A DNA stretch of 64,000 nucleotides from an uncultured Phascolarctobacterium sp. (GTDB lineage: Bacteria > Bacillota > Negativicutes > Acidaminococcales > Acidaminococcaceae): assembly GCA_958448515.1 (NCBI GenBank), contig CAUDEF010000008.1:7299-71298 (forward strand). The letters are read 5' to 3'. Numbering within the stretch: position 1 is the stretch's first letter; the number at the start of each line of letters is the position of its first letter. Under the pieces are notes generated by a model. The model saw only the letters and a program-made list of their open reading frames with translations, was not told the DNA's origin and searched no databases. Both the position numbers and the translations under genes were made by a program. Shown one piece after another: positions 27,080-35,662 of this stretch.

Positions 27080-27541
27080 ATGAACATTTTAGAAGGTAAA
27101 TTAACAGCAAAAAATATGAAGGTAGCTATTGTTGTAGCTCGTTTTAATGAATTTATAACCAGTAAACTTTTAAGCGGAGCAATTGACTGTTTAAAACGAC
27201 ATGAAGCTGATGACAATGATATTACTGTAGTATGGGTACCGGGTGCTTTTGAAGTGCCGCTGGCAGCTAAAAAACTGGCAGCAAGCGGTAAATATGATGC
27301 TATTATCTGTCTGGGAGCGGTTATCAGAGGTGCTACACCGCACTTTGATTATGTTTGCGCAGAAGCTTCCAAGGGTATTGCTCATGTAAGCATGGAATAC
27401 AGCCTGCCGGTTGCCTTTGGTATATTGACTACCGAAAATATTCAGCAGGCAGTTGAGCGTGCAGGCACTAAAGCCGGCAATAAAGGTGTAGATGCTGCCA
27501 TGACTGTAATTGAAATGGTAAATCTTTTTAAAGAAATGTAA
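27080..27541 (+). CDS. ribH: 6,7-dimethyl-8-ribityllumazine synthase
   Basis: 153 residues. Forms lumazine from the RibD and RibBA products and assembles in icosahedral shells in related species. Signatures: [44 protein letters not shown] with the catalytic His, and [21 protein letters not shown] lies before the ATG. It is the last gene of the rib operon and is followed by a strong terminator. Confidence 0.97.
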   Translation: MNILEGKLTAKNMKVAIVVARFNEFITSKLLSGAIDCLKRHEADDNDITVVWVPGAFEVPLAAKKLAASGKYDAIICLGAVIRGATPHFDYVCAEASKGIAHVSMEYSLPVAFGILTTENIQQAVERAGTKAGNKGVDAAMTVIEMVNLFKEM

Positions 27542-27545
27542 TATT

Positions 27546-27578
27546 AAAGCCGAAGGTTTTCCTTCGGCTTTGCTTTTT
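27546..27578 (+). terminator. Terminator of the rib operon
   Basis: AAAGCCGAAGG (27546-27556) pairs perfectly with CCTTCGGCTTT (27561-27571) around a TTTT loop, followed by GC and a T run. Confidence 0.93.
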
Positions 27579-27585
27579 TCAAAGC

Positions 27586-27614
27586 TTGTATTTAAGATTG
27601 AATATCTTTATAAT
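27586..27614 (+). promoter_or_regulatory. hslO promoter
   Basis: -35 TTGTAT (27586-27591), 17-bp spacer, perfect -10 TATAAT (27609-27614). Confidence 0.7.
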
Positions 27615-27654
27615 GGATTGTAGAAGTTAAGATGACACTGAAAGGAGCATTACG

Positions 27655-28512
27655 ATGCAGGATATATTGACAAAAGCGACTGTTGACGGGGTGAGAATTT
27701 ACGCTCTGTGTACAACTAATCTGGTTGATGAGGTGGCAAAAAAGCATAACTGCTCACATCTGGCAAGTGCTGCTTTAGGCAGAGCCATGAATGGCGCCTT
27801 GCTTTTAGCAGCTACAATGAAAGATAATGAGCGTATAACTTTGCGTCTTAAAGGAGACGGACCTATTGGTGAAATTGTGGCAGACGCAGAAGGAAACTGT
27901 GTGAGAGGATATGTGGAAAATCCTGATGTTTTTCTGCCGTTAAAAGATGGCAAGCTGGATATTGGCGGAGCTATTGGCAGCGGCAATATTATAGTTACAA
28001 GATATTTGCAGAATGCAGAACCATTTACAGGATACTGCGAATTGCAGGACGGCGAAATTGCAAGCGATCTTACCAAATATCTTTATGAATCAGAACAGAC
28101 ACCGGCCTCCGTTGCTTTGGGTGTTTTGGTAGATAAAGAAGGAAATGTTATTGCTTCCGGCGGCTATTTTGTGCAGGCTATGCCTGGATGCAGTGAAGAA
28201 ATTTTGGAAAAGCTGGAAGAAAATATCAGCCTCACTCCCTATGTTTCTCAATTGCTTGAAATTGGTTACGGACCGGAAAAAATTATTCAGATTCTTGCCC
28301 GCGGACTGGACTATGATATTAAAGAATCTGTGCCTGTAGAGTTTAAATGCCGCTGCAGCAGAGAAAAAATCTTAAATACTCTGGCGGCTCTTGATAAAAG
28401 TACTCTTGATGAAATTAAAGAAGATAAAGAGACAGAAGTTCACTGCCAGTTCTGTAACTCTACATATACTTTTACTCAGGATGAAGTGCGTGCTATTGCA
28501 GAGCAAAAATAG
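27655..28512 (+). CDS. hslO: Redox-regulated chaperone Hsp33
   Basis: 285 residues. Holdase activated by oxidation and unfolding. The N-terminal core has the family's LGRAMNGALLLAATMK and the DGEIASDLTKYLYESEQTPA stretch. The C-terminal redox switch is intact: CRC, 29 residues, then CQFC, which bind zinc when reduced. AAAGGAG precedes the ATG. It is probably monocistronic, with a promoter at 27586; the recA promoter follows directly. Confidence 0.96.
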   Translation: MQDILTKATVDGVRIYALCTTNLVDEVAKKHNCSHLASAALGRAMNGALLLAATMKDNERITLRLKGDGPIGEIVADAEGNCVRGYVENPDVFLPLKDGKLDIGGAIGSGNIIVTRYLQNAEPFTGYCELQDGEIASDLTKYLYESEQTPASVALGVLVDKEGNVIASGGYFVQAMPGCSEEILEKLEENISLTPYVSQLLEIGYGPEKIIQILARGLDYDIKESVPVEFKCRCSREKILNTLAALDKSTLDEIKEDKETEVHCQFCNSTYTFTQDEVRAIAEQK

Positions 28513-28522
28513 GCGAACGATA

Positions 28523-28551
28523 TTGACAAAACGAACTGTCGTTTGTATAAT
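28523..28551 (+). promoter_or_regulatory. recA promoter
   Basis: Full consensus: -35 TTGACA (28523-28528), 17-bp spacer, -10 TATAAT (28546-28551). The spacer is filled by a LexA box. Confidence 0.88.
28532..28545. promoter_or_regulatory. LexA box (SOS operator) in recA promoter
   Basis: CGAACTGTCGTTTG matches the Gram-positive LexA consensus CGAAC-N4-GTTCG with one change in the right half. It lies exactly between -35 and -10, so bound LexA would block RNA polymerase and recA should be SOS-inducible. Confidence 0.85.
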
Positions 28552-28587
28552 TTAAATAAAAGAGAACAACCAGTCAGGAGGGTAACA

Positions 28588-29646
28588 ATGGATAATGATA
28601 AAATAAAAGCACTTGATATGGCAATGCGTCAGATAGAAAAGGATTTTGGCAAAGGCTCCATTATGCGTTTAGGTGAAGCTAAAGCTAAAATGAATATTGA
28701 AGTTATTCCTACAGGAGCGCTTTCCCTTGATATTGCATTAGGTGTAGGAGGTATTCCCCGCGGACGCGTTATCGAAATATATGGTCCTGAATCTTCCGGT
28801 AAAACAACTGTTGCTTTGCATATGATAGCTGAAGCGCAAAAAATGGGCGGATATGCTGCTTTTATTGATGCGGAACATGCGCTTGATCCGGAATATGCAC
28901 GTAATTTGGGAGTAGATGTGGATAATCTGCTGATATCTCAGCCGGATAATGGTGAGCAGGCTTTGGAAATTGCTGACGCCCTGGTACGCAGCGGTGCTAT
29001 TGACATTATTGTTATTGACTCTGTTGCAGCACTTGTTCCGAGAGCGGAAATTGAAGGTGAGATGGGGGATTCTCATGTAGGTCTGCAGGCAAGACTCATG
29101 AGCCAGGCTCTGCGTAAACTGACAGGTCTTATAGCTAAATCTAAATGCGCAACTATTTTTATTAACCAGATTCGTGAAAAGGTAGGCATTATGTTTGGCA
29201 GTCCTGAAACTACAACAGGCGGCCGTGCTTTGAAGTTTTATTCTACCATCCGTATGGATGTGCGCCGTGTTGATACATTGAAAAATGGTAATGACATGAT
29301 TGGCAGCAGAACCAGAGTAAAAATTGTAAAAAATAAAATTGCTCCTCCCTTTAAACAGGCTGAATTTGATATTATGTACGGCGAAGGAATCTCTCATGAA
29401 GGCTGCCTGGTAGATTTAGGGGCAGATCTTGAGGTTATCAATAAGAGCGGTGCATGGTATTCTTATGGAGATGTCCGTCTGGGACAGGGTAAAGAAAAAG
29501 TAAAAGAATACCTGAAAGAAAATCCGGAAATTGCTAAAGAAATAGAAACCAAAATCAGAAATCTTACTGTAGCTAAAGCTGTTAATACTCAAAATGCAGA
29601 GGAAGCTGTAAGCGATGTGGAAACAATCTTCAAAGAAGAACTTTGA
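28588..29646 (+). CDS. recA: Recombinase RecA
   Basis: 352 residues. Strand-exchange ATPase and LexA co-protease. It has the Walker [32 protein letters not shown], Walker [11 protein letters not shown] and loop L2 [24 protein letters not shown] 28588 follows CAGGAGGG; the open frame upstream runs into the promoter and is not coding. recX overlaps its 3' end by 32 bp, the usual recA-recX coupling. Confidence 0.98.
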   Translation: MDNDKIKALDMAMRQIEKDFGKGSIMRLGEAKAKMNIEVIPTGALSLDIALGVGGIPRGRVIEIYGPESSGKTTVALHMIAEAQKMGGYAAFIDAEHALDPEYARNLGVDVDNLLISQPDNGEQALEIADALVRSGAIDIIVIDSVAALVPRAEIEGEMGDSHVGLQARLMSQALRKLTGLIAKSKCATIFINQIREKVGIMFGSPETTTGGRALKFYSTIRMDVRRVDTLKNGNDMIGSRTRVKIVKNKIAPPFKQAEFDIMYGEGISHEGCLVDLGADLEVINKSGAWYSYGDVRLGQGKEKVKEYLKENPEIAKEIETKIRNLTVAKAVNTQNAEEAVSDVETIFKEEL

Positions 29647-30124
29647 GAATGCTGAGCAAGTGTACGATTACGCGCTTAATCTGCTGACCATCAGAGACTA
29701 TGGAGCGGTGGAGCTGCGTAAGAAACTTGCTGCTAAAGGTGCTGATGAAGAATTTATTAATGCTGTAATTATTAAATTACAGCATTATGGTTTTTTAGAT
29801 GAAAGACGTTATGCATTTAAAGTTTATGAAAGCTGGAAATTTAAAAAGTATTACGGACGTATGCACCTTAAAATGGAGCTTGGCAAAAAGAATGTTGACA
29901 GCAGATATGTAAACGAAGTTCTTGATGAATTTTCCGAAGATGAAGAACTGAGTCATGCACAGGCAGCCAGTAAATTGTTTATGCAAAAATATAAAAAAAT
30001 AATACAGCAGGACGACAGGAAAAAAATATTTGCTGCGGCCGCAAGATTTATGGCGACACGTGGCTTTTCTACAAGATATGTACATGTTATCACGGATGAG
30101 CTGCATTTGGAGAACGATATGTAG
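29615..30124 (+). CDS. recX: Regulatory protein RecX
   Basis: 169 residues. Modulates RecA filament length. All-helical RecX repeats are visible: [37 protein letters not shown] and [18 protein letters not shown] 29615 lies within recA; AGAGGA at 29598-29603 gives a slightly long spacing, so translation may be coupled to recA. A terminator hairpin follows at 30201. Confidence 0.88.
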   Translation: MWKQSSKKNFENAEQVYDYALNLLTIRDYGAVELRKKLAAKGADEEFINAVIIKLQHYGFLDERRYAFKVYESWKFKKYYGRMHLKMELGKKNVDSRYVNEVLDEFSEDEELSHAQAASKLFMQKYKKIIQQDDRKKIFAAAARFMATRGFSTRYVHVITDELHLENDM

Positions 30125-30136
30125 TAGTGCTTAAAC

Positions 30137-30165
30137 TTGACATTTTTGTTAATTTTCATTAAAAT
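30137..30165 (+). promoter_or_regulatory. Promoter between recX and rny
   Basis: -35 TTGACA (30137-30142), 17-bp spacer, -10 TAAAAT (30160-30165). The transcript would start near 30172 and meet a terminator hairpin 30 bp later, so it may make a short RNA or a regulated rny leader. Confidence 0.6.
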
Positions 30166-30200
30166 GTAAGTATCCAATCGTGTTAATTTCTTGTTTTTCA

Positions 30201-30235
30201 TGAGGTGACATTTTTGAGATGTTGCCTTATTTTTT
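30201..30235 (+). terminator. Terminator downstream of recX
   Basis: TGAGGTGACAT (30201-30211) pairs with ATGTTGCCTTA (30219-30229), an 11-bp stem with three G-U pairs and a 7-nt loop, followed by TTTTTT. It could end recA-recX transcription and also any RNA begun at the 30137 promoter. Confidence 0.65.
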
Positions 30236-30252
30236 GCCCTTTTTCAGAATTT

Positions 30253-30375
30253 TATAATGCTAAATGATATAGATTAGAGGATTCAATGGAATAAGGACAT
30301 TTATAACAGGCCCCGCAGGTGAGCCTGTTGTTAGTATGCGAAAATAATAAGTGAAAAAACATTATAATTTAGGAG
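30253..30375 (+). promoter_or_regulatory. rny upstream region with -10 element and leader hairpin
   Basis: A TATAAT (30253-30258) is a probable -10 for rny, but no good -35 lies 17 bp upstream (a T run). The leader contains the stem AACAGGC (30305-30311) / GCCTGTT (30323-30329) with an 11-nt loop rich in C and G. No T run follows, so it is not an intrinsic terminator; its role is unknown. Confidence 0.45.
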
Positions 30376-31920
30376 GTGACTATTATTTTAGAAGTTATTG
30401 GAACTGCAGTCGTTGTGGGTATTGCAGGCGGCGCAGTAGGCTATTTTGTGCGTAAAAATGTTGCTGAAGGCAAAATTGCTACTGCTGAAGAAACAGCTGT
30501 TCGTATTGTGCAGGAAGCAGAACAGGCTGGCGAAGCCAAACGCAAAGAAGCAATGATGGAAGCAAAAGAAGAAATTCATCGTATGCGTTCTGAAATGGAA
30601 CGTGAGAATAAAGAAAGACGTGCTGATTTGCAGCGTCAGGAGAGAAGATTACTGCAAAAAGAAGAAAATCTTGATAAAAAGATGGATTCTTTTGAACGTA
30701 AAGAAGAAAAACTGGCTTATAAAGAGGCTAAGTTAAATGCTTCTCAGGAAAAAATTGATGCTTTGTATCAAAAACAGGTTGAAGAACTGGAAAGACTGTC
30801 CGGTTTGACAAGTGATGAAGCAAAGCAGGAACTTTTGGCTTCTCTTGAAGATGAAGTAAAACATGAGTCTGCAATGCTTATTAAGGATTTAGAGCAGCAG
30901 GCTAAAGATGAAGCTGATAAAAAGGCAAGAGAAATTATATCTCTGGCTATTCAGCGTTGTGCTGCTGACCACGTGGCAGAAACTACAGTATCTGTAGTTG
31001 GTTTGCCCAATGATGAAATGAAGGGTCGTATTATCGGCAGAGAAGGCCGCAATATCAGAACTTTGGAAACCCTGACAGGTATTGATCTGATTATTGATGA
31101 TACTCCGGAAGCTGTTATTATTTCCGGATTTGATCCTGTTCGTCGCGAAGTAGCGCGCATTGCTCTGGAAAAACTTATTAATGACGGACGTATCCATCCT
31201 TCCCGCATTGAAGAAATGGTAGAGAAGGCTCAAAAAGAAGTTGAACAGAAAATTAAAGAAGCAGGTGAGCAGGCTACATTTACTGTTGGCGTGCATGGTC
31301 TGCATCCTGAACTGATTAAACTTCTTGGTCGTTTAAGATATCGTACCAGCTATGGTCAGAATGTACTGAACCATTCTGTGGAAGTTGCTAATCTTGCTGG
31401 TATTATGGCATCTGAACTTGGTGTTGATGTAGTTTTGGCTAAGCGTGCTGGTCTTCTGCATGATATCGGCAAAGCTATTGATCATGAAATGGAAGGCTCT
31501 CACATTGAAATTGGTGCAGAGATTGCCAAAAAATTCCGTGAGTCTGAACTGGTTATCAATGCTATTATGGCGCATCATGGTGATGTTGAACCCAAGAGCG
31601 TTGAAGCTGTGCTTGTTGCAGCTGCTGATGCTGTTTCTGCGGCTCGTCCGGGTGCAAGACGTGAAACTCTTGAAAGCTATTTGAAACGTTTAACTCGATT
31701 GGAAGAGATTTCTGAATCTTTTGAGGGTGTTGAAAAATGTTATGCAGTACAGGCCGGTCGTGAAATCAGAATTATGGTTAAACCGGAAGTTGTTGATGAT
31801 GATGCGGCAGTATTGCTGGCGCGTGATATTTCCAAGAAGATTGAAACTGAAATGGAATATCCCGGTCAGATTAAAGTTGTTATTATCAGAGAAACCCGTG
31901 CTGTTGACTATGCAAAATAA
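30376..31920 (+). CDS. rny: Ribonuclease Y
   Basis: About 512-514 residues. Membrane-anchored endoribonuclease that starts mRNA decay in Firmicutes. An N-terminal membrane helix is followed by a long charged coiled coil (about 30-190), a KH domain with [15 protein letters not shown] (about 215-229) and an HD domain with [20 protein letters not shown] and MAHHGD. The start is unclear: GTG 30376 lies inside the only Shine-Dalgarno, AGGAGGTG (30371-30378), whose spacing points instead to in-frame ATT codons at 30382 or 30385. YlbF, its partner in Bacillus, is encoded at 2504. Confidence 0.95.
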   Translation: MTIILEVIGTAVVVGIAGGAVGYFVRKNVAEGKIATAEETAVRIVQEAEQAGEAKRKEAMMEAKEEIHRMRSEMERENKERRADLQRQERRLLQKEENLDKKMDSFERKEEKLAYKEAKLNASQEKIDALYQKQVEELERLSGLTSDEAKQELLASLEDEVKHESAMLIKDLEQQAKDEADKKAREIISLAIQRCAADHVAETTVSVVGLPNDEMKGRIIGREGRNIRTLETLTGIDLIIDDTPEAVIISGFDPVRREVARIALEKLINDGRIHPSRIEEMVEKAQKEVEQKIKEAGEQATFTVGVHGLHPELIKLLGRLRYRTSYGQNVLNHSVEVANLAGIMASELGVDVVLAKRAGLLHDIGKAIDHEMEGSHIEIGAEIAKKFRESELVINAIMAHHGDVEPKSVEAVLVAAADAVSAARPGARRETLESYLKRLTRLEEISESFEGVEKCYAVQAGREIRIMVKPEVVDDDAAVLLARDISKKIETEMEYPGQIKVVIIRETRAVDYAK

Positions 31921-31924
31921 AATT

Positions 31925-31955
31925 AAATCCCGACAATTTTTGTCGGGATTTTTTT
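31925..31955 (+). terminator. Terminator after rny
   Basis: AAATCCCGACA (31925-31935) pairs perfectly with TGTCGGGATTT (31941-31951), followed by T residues. Confidence 0.93.
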
Positions 31956-32023
31956 GTAATGTCTGGTGAAGGGTTACTTATTTTATGTTATAATGTTTAA
32001 AGAATAACAGAGGAGGTCTGTAC

Positions 32024-32425
32024 ATGAGAATTGAAGGCGCAGGCGGATGCTTTGATAACCGTTTCTATGAATTGGATATTGATGTTGCGTGGAATATAAG
32101 TATGTTATGTATTAATGAAATGGGCGTTACTATTGATGAGGTAGACGCAGCTAATAGACTTGTAAAGTTCCATAATAAAAAGAAAATTATGCAGGTTGCT
32201 CTGCAGCAGATTGACGAAGAAACTGTACAGGTTATTATGGATGCAACTAAAGAACGTTTGCAGATTTATACCTGGAAAAAGGAAAATAAAGAAGTAAATA
32301 TGTTCTATGATTTATTTGAAAACAAATTGAGAGAGTACAGAGCATTTATTCTTTGTCCTCAGTGTTCAGCTAAAATAAGTTCTCTGGTAAAATTCTGTCC
32401 GGAATGCGGTCTGAAAATTAAATAA
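32024..32425 (+). CDS. Hypothetical protein with C-terminal zinc ribbon
   Basis: 133 residues, function unknown. The C-terminus has a double-CxxC zinc ribbon, CPQCSAKISSLVKFCPECG. The N-terminal 105 residues have mixed alpha/beta character and end in a helix (MFYDLFENKLREYRAF); I do not recognise the domain. AGGAGG lies before the ATG and a TATAAT is at 31989-31994. It stands alone between two terminators, so it is a monocistronic unit. Confidence 0.8.
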   Translation: MRIEGAGGCFDNRFYELDIDVAWNISMLCINEMGVTIDEVDAANRLVKFHNKKKIMQVALQQIDEETVQVIMDATKERLQIYTWKKENKEVNMFYDLFENKLREYRAFILCPQCSAKISSLVKFCPECGLKIK

Positions 32426-32433
32426 CAAGAATA

Positions 32434-32474
32434 AAAAAAGAAACCAAATACCTTATGGTATTTGGCTTCTTTTT
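32434..32474. terminator. Bidirectional terminator between zinc-ribbon gene and rpmB
   Basis: CCAAATACC (32444-32452) pairs with GGTATTTGG (32457-32465) around a TTAT loop; flanking A and T runs extend the stem on both sides, serving both convergent genes. Confidence 0.9.
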
Positions 32475-32488
32475 AAATTAATTTTAGA

Positions 32489-32680
32489 TTAGATAGCGCG
32501 GTTAACTTTACCGGAACGCAGGCAGCGAGTGCAAACGTTAATACGTTTAACAGAACCTTCTACAACTGCTCTAACTTGTTGAATATTAGGTTTCCAAGCA
32601 CGTTTAGTGTGTCTATTGGAGTGGCTGACGTTGTTGCCAGCGAGTTTTCCTTTACCGCAAACTTCGCAGATAGATGCCAT
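32489..32680 (-). CDS. rpmB: 50S ribosomal protein L28
   Basis: 63 residues. Large-subunit protein. The zinc-binding form: Cys5 and Cys8 in CEVCG, Cys50 and Cys53 in CTRC, with the basic SHSNRHTKRAWKPN stretch typical of L28. The start is the ATG at 32680, preceded by CAAGGAGGTGG; the longer open frame is not coding. It is divergent from recG, as often seen in Firmicutes. Confidence 0.97.
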   Translation of the reverse strand: MASICEVCGKGKLAGNNVSHSNRHTKRAWKPNIQQVRAVVEGSVKRINVCTRCLRSGKVNRAI

Positions 32681-32735
32681 GAATTCCCACCTCCTTGAAC
32701 GTATTAAGGCACATTGCATCAAATTTAACAAAAGT

Positions 32736-32764
32736 ATCATATCATAAACACACAATAAAAGCAA
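32736..32764 (-). promoter_or_regulatory. rpmB promoter
   Basis: On the minus strand: -35 TTGCTT (32759-32764), 17-bp spacer, -10 TATGAT (32736-32741). Confidence 0.6.
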
Positions 32765-32791
32765 GTAATTTTTAAGGCAGGTACATAAATT

Positions 32792-34855
32792 ATGTGGTGG
32801 AAAGATCCTGTAACGAGCTTAAAAGGCATAGGACCAAAAAAAGCTCAGGATTTGGCAGAACTAAATATTTTTACAGTGGGTGATTTATTAAATAATTATC
32901 CCCGGCAGGAAGCTTATCTTGATTATTCAAAAATAAAAACCATAAGAGAACTTGATACTGATGGCAGCAAGCAGGTTTTTAAGGGAGAGGTTTTCAGGAT
33001 AAGAGATGCTTTTAAGAGCAGAACAAGCAAATTTACTGTTGTAACTGTACGCGACGAAACCGGATATGCTGATTTATATTTTTTTATGCAGCAAAGATAT
33101 ATGGCTAAAAAGCTTAAGCTTGGCGATCAGATTATTGTTATTGGCAGAGTTAAGGCTGGACGCAGCGCCAAGATGGTTTCAGAAGTTGCGTATCATAATA
33201 TAGCTGAAGATGATAAAAATTTTGCGCTGGGTATTATACCTGTTTACGCTTTGAGCGGTAATATTACGCAAAACAATATGCGTCAGTGGGTACGTGGGGC
33301 ATTAAACAAAGCAGAGCAGGATCTGCCGGAAAGTTTGCCGGAAAATATCAAAGCTGCCTGCGGCTTTCCTGACAGGCTTACAGCGCTTAAAAATATTCAC
33401 TTTCCAAAATCATGGGATGATTTAAAGCAGTCACGCAGAAGATTTATTTTTGAAGAGCTGTTTTTACTGCAGTGCGGACTTTTATATTATCGCAATAAAC
33501 ATCAGGTGCAAAAGCAGGGCATTAAGCATGCAAGGGATGGGAAATTAATTAAAAACGTGTTGCAGAATTTACCCTTTAGTCTGACTGATGACCAGAAGCG
33601 TTCCTGGAATGAAATTTCTCTTGATATGCAGAATATTAAGCCCATGCACAGAATACTGCAGGGCGATGTAGGCAGCGGTAAAACTGTTATCAGTGCCCTG
33701 GCTCTGGCCAAGGCTGCTGAAAATGGCTTTCAGTCGTGCATGATGGCACCTACGGAGATTTTGGCGCAGCAGCATTATAAAACCTTGCAGGAGTTTTATC
33801 AGGGCACAGATATACGTCTGGCTTTATTAACAGGCAGTACCAAAGCAAAGGCTAAAACTGAAATTTTACAGCAGCTGGAAAATGGAGATATCGATATAAT
33901 TATTGGTACGCACGCTCTGATACAGGATGATGTAAAATTTGCCTGTCTGTCACTGGTTATTACAGATGAGCAGCATCGTTTTGGCGTTGAGCAGAGAGCA
34001 AAACTCAGCAATAAGTCACAATTTGCTCCTGATGTGCTGATAATGACGGCAACGCCTATACCAAGAACACTGGCTTTGACTGTTTATGGCGATCTTGATG
34101 TGTCTTTGATAAAGAGCCGCCCGCCCGGAAGAAAAAAGATTCAGACTCTTTGCTATACTGATGAAAAACGTATGGATGTATACGCCGGGCTTGTGCGACA
34201 GGTACAAAAAGGCAGGCAGGCTTATATAGTATGCCCGTTAATCAAAGATTCGGAGATGATGCAGGCTCGCAGTGCAGAAAATGTTTATGAAGAGCTTACC
34301 GGCGGTATTATGCATAATGTAAAATGTGCTCTGATGCACGGAAAACTGAAAGACAGTGAGAAAGAAGAAATTATGCAGTCCTTTGCCGCAGGAAAGACAG
34401 ATGTTTTAATAAGCACTACTGTAATTGAAGTAGGTGTAAATGTTCCTAACGCTGTACTGATGATCATAGAAAATGCCGACCGTTTTGGGCTGGCACAGCT
34501 GCACCAGTTACGCGGGCGCGTAGGCAGGGGCACTGAGCAGTCTTACTGCGTACTGCTGACCGGCTCAGATAATCCTGATACTTTGGCGCGTCTGCAGGTA
34601 CTTCATGACAGTGATGATGGTTTTTATCTGGCAGAGAAAGATTTACAGCTGCGCGGAGCAGGACAATTATTTGGTATGCGTCAGCACGGCTTGCCGGATT
34701 TAAAGATTGCTGATATTGTCAGAGATACGGAAATTATTGTGGAAGCAAGAAAATTTGCTGCCCAGTTATTTATAAATGAAAATAATTATCGTATAATAGA
34801 AAACATGATCCGCAATCAGTTTGATGACAGATTTAATATGATTTTTAATTCGTAG
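32792..34855 (+). CDS. recG: ATP-dependent DNA helicase RecG
   Basis: 687 residues. Fork-regression and Holliday-junction helicase. The N-terminal wedge/OB domain (about 1-240) is followed by SF2 helicase motifs: GDVGSGKTVIS (Walker A), DEQHRFGVEQR (motif II), MTATPIPRTLA (III) and QLRGRVGRG (VI). The C-terminal LQLRGAGQLFGMRQHG is typical of RecG. No strong Shine-Dalgarno is seen near the ATG (GCAGG is 12 bp away). Confidence 0.96.
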   Translation: MWWKDPVTSLKGIGPKKAQDLAELNIFTVGDLLNNYPRQEAYLDYSKIKTIRELDTDGSKQVFKGEVFRIRDAFKSRTSKFTVVTVRDETGYADLYFFMQQRYMAKKLKLGDQIIVIGRVKAGRSAKMVSEVAYHNIAEDDKNFALGIIPVYALSGNITQNNMRQWVRGALNKAEQDLPESLPENIKAACGFPDRLTALKNIHFPKSWDDLKQSRRRFIFEELFLLQCGLLYYRNKHQVQKQGIKHARDGKLIKNVLQNLPFSLTDDQKRSWNEISLDMQNIKPMHRILQGDVGSGKTVISALALAKAAENGFQSCMMAPTEILAQQHYKTLQEFYQGTDIRLALLTGSTKAKAKTEILQQLENGDIDIIIGTHALIQDDVKFACLSLVITDEQHRFGVEQRAKLSNKSQFAPDVLIMTATPIPRTLALTVYGDLDVSLIKSRPPGRKKIQTLCYTDEKRMDVYAGLVRQVQKGRQAYIVCPLIKDSEMMQARSAENVYEELTGGIMHNVKCALMHGKLKDSEKEEIMQSFAAGKTDVLISTTVIEVGVNVPNAVLMIIENADRFGLAQLHQLRGRVGRGTEQSYCVLLTGSDNPDTLARLQVLHDSDDGFYLAEKDLQLRGAGQLFGMRQHGLPDLKIADIVRDTEIIVEARKFAAQLFINENNYRIIENMIRNQFDDRFNMIFNS

Positions 34856-34865
34856 GGGGATTTTT

Positions 34866-35570
34866 TTGAAACTTAAGGATTTATTGCAGAATCCTGATAC
34901 ATTGACGAAAATCGCTGCTATTGTATTTTTAGTTATTTTGCTGGGAATGGTCAATTTCTTTGCAGATAATTTCTGGCAGAATACATTAATGCTGGCGATT
35001 AATGGCGATGTGCAGGGTTTGGTTGAATATTTACGTTCTTTCGGTAATTGGGCCATTGTTATCAGTTTTCTGCTGGATGTGCTGATAAATGCTGCCAGCA
35101 TTTTTCCATCGATTTTTTTATCAACTGCGAATGGATTAATTTTTGGCTTGCCTTTGGGCATACTTATTTCCTGGCTGGCTGAAACTACAGGCGTTGTTAT
35201 CAGCTTTTTGCTGATGCGTTTTTTCTTTCGCAGTGCAGCTGAGAAAATTATAGCTAAAAGTGACAGCTTGAAGCATATTGATGAAGCCAGCGGCAAACAT
35301 GGCCTGGAATGGATGGCTTTTGCACGCGCACTGCCATATTTCCCGTCAGGTATACTCACTGCTGTTGGTGCTATAAGCTCTATCAGCATTCGTGATTATA
35401 TTATTGCTAATTTGCTGGGCAAGTTTCCATCCACAGCACTGGAAGTTGTCATAGGCCATGATATTGTTAATTTTCAGCAGAACAGTGAACGTTTGGGAAT
35501 ATTAATAGTTGTTGTTGCCGTAATATTTTTTGCTTACAACAGGTACAGAAAAAGAAAAAACAAAGAGTAA
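34866..35570 (+). CDS. TVP38/TMEM64 (VTT/DedA-like) family membrane protein
   Basis: 234 residues, TTG start after AGGGGGA. Several hydrophobic helices (about 12-33, 55-77, 84-117, 158-190, 205-226) surround the VTT core: SIFLSTANGLIFGLPLGILISWLAE and FARALPYFPSG. Relatives act as lipid scramblases or in membrane homeostasis; the substrate here is unknown. It lies 10 bp after recG and is likely co-transcribed with it. Confidence 0.85.
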   Translation: MKLKDLLQNPDTLTKIAAIVFLVILLGMVNFFADNFWQNTLMLAINGDVQGLVEYLRSFGNWAIVISFLLDVLINAASIFPSIFLSTANGLIFGLPLGILISWLAETTGVVISFLLMRFFFRSAAEKIIAKSDSLKHIDEASGKHGLEWMAFARALPYFPSGILTAVGAISSISIRDYIIANLLGKFPSTALEVVIGHDIVNFQQNSERLGILIVVVAVIFFAYNRYRKRKNKE

Positions 35571-35622
35571 TGTAAAATCTGGGTAAAGAATTTATATTCA
35601 GCAAGGCTTTTGGCAATTAGTG

Positions 35623-35646
35623 TAGAACATAATAAAGCATGTTCTA
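35623..35646. promoter_or_regulatory. Inverted repeat before egsA
   Basis: TAGAACAT (35623-35630) and ATGTTCTA (35639-35646) are perfect inverted repeats with an 8-bp spacer, ending 4 bp before the GGAGGAAAGAGG ribosome-binding region. It could be a repressor operator or an RNA hairpin. Confidence 0.5.
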
Positions 35647-35662
35647 TAGTGGAGGAAAGAGG

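Noticed and set aside
28738..29397. 219-residue minus-strand open frame inside recA
   Set aside because: It is antisense to highly conserved recA codons and has no start signal or recognisable protein features.
30265..30375. Known riboswitch class upstream of rny
   Set aside because: The hairpin does not match the conserved cores of c-di-GMP, TPP, preQ1, SAM or other switches that I can recognise.
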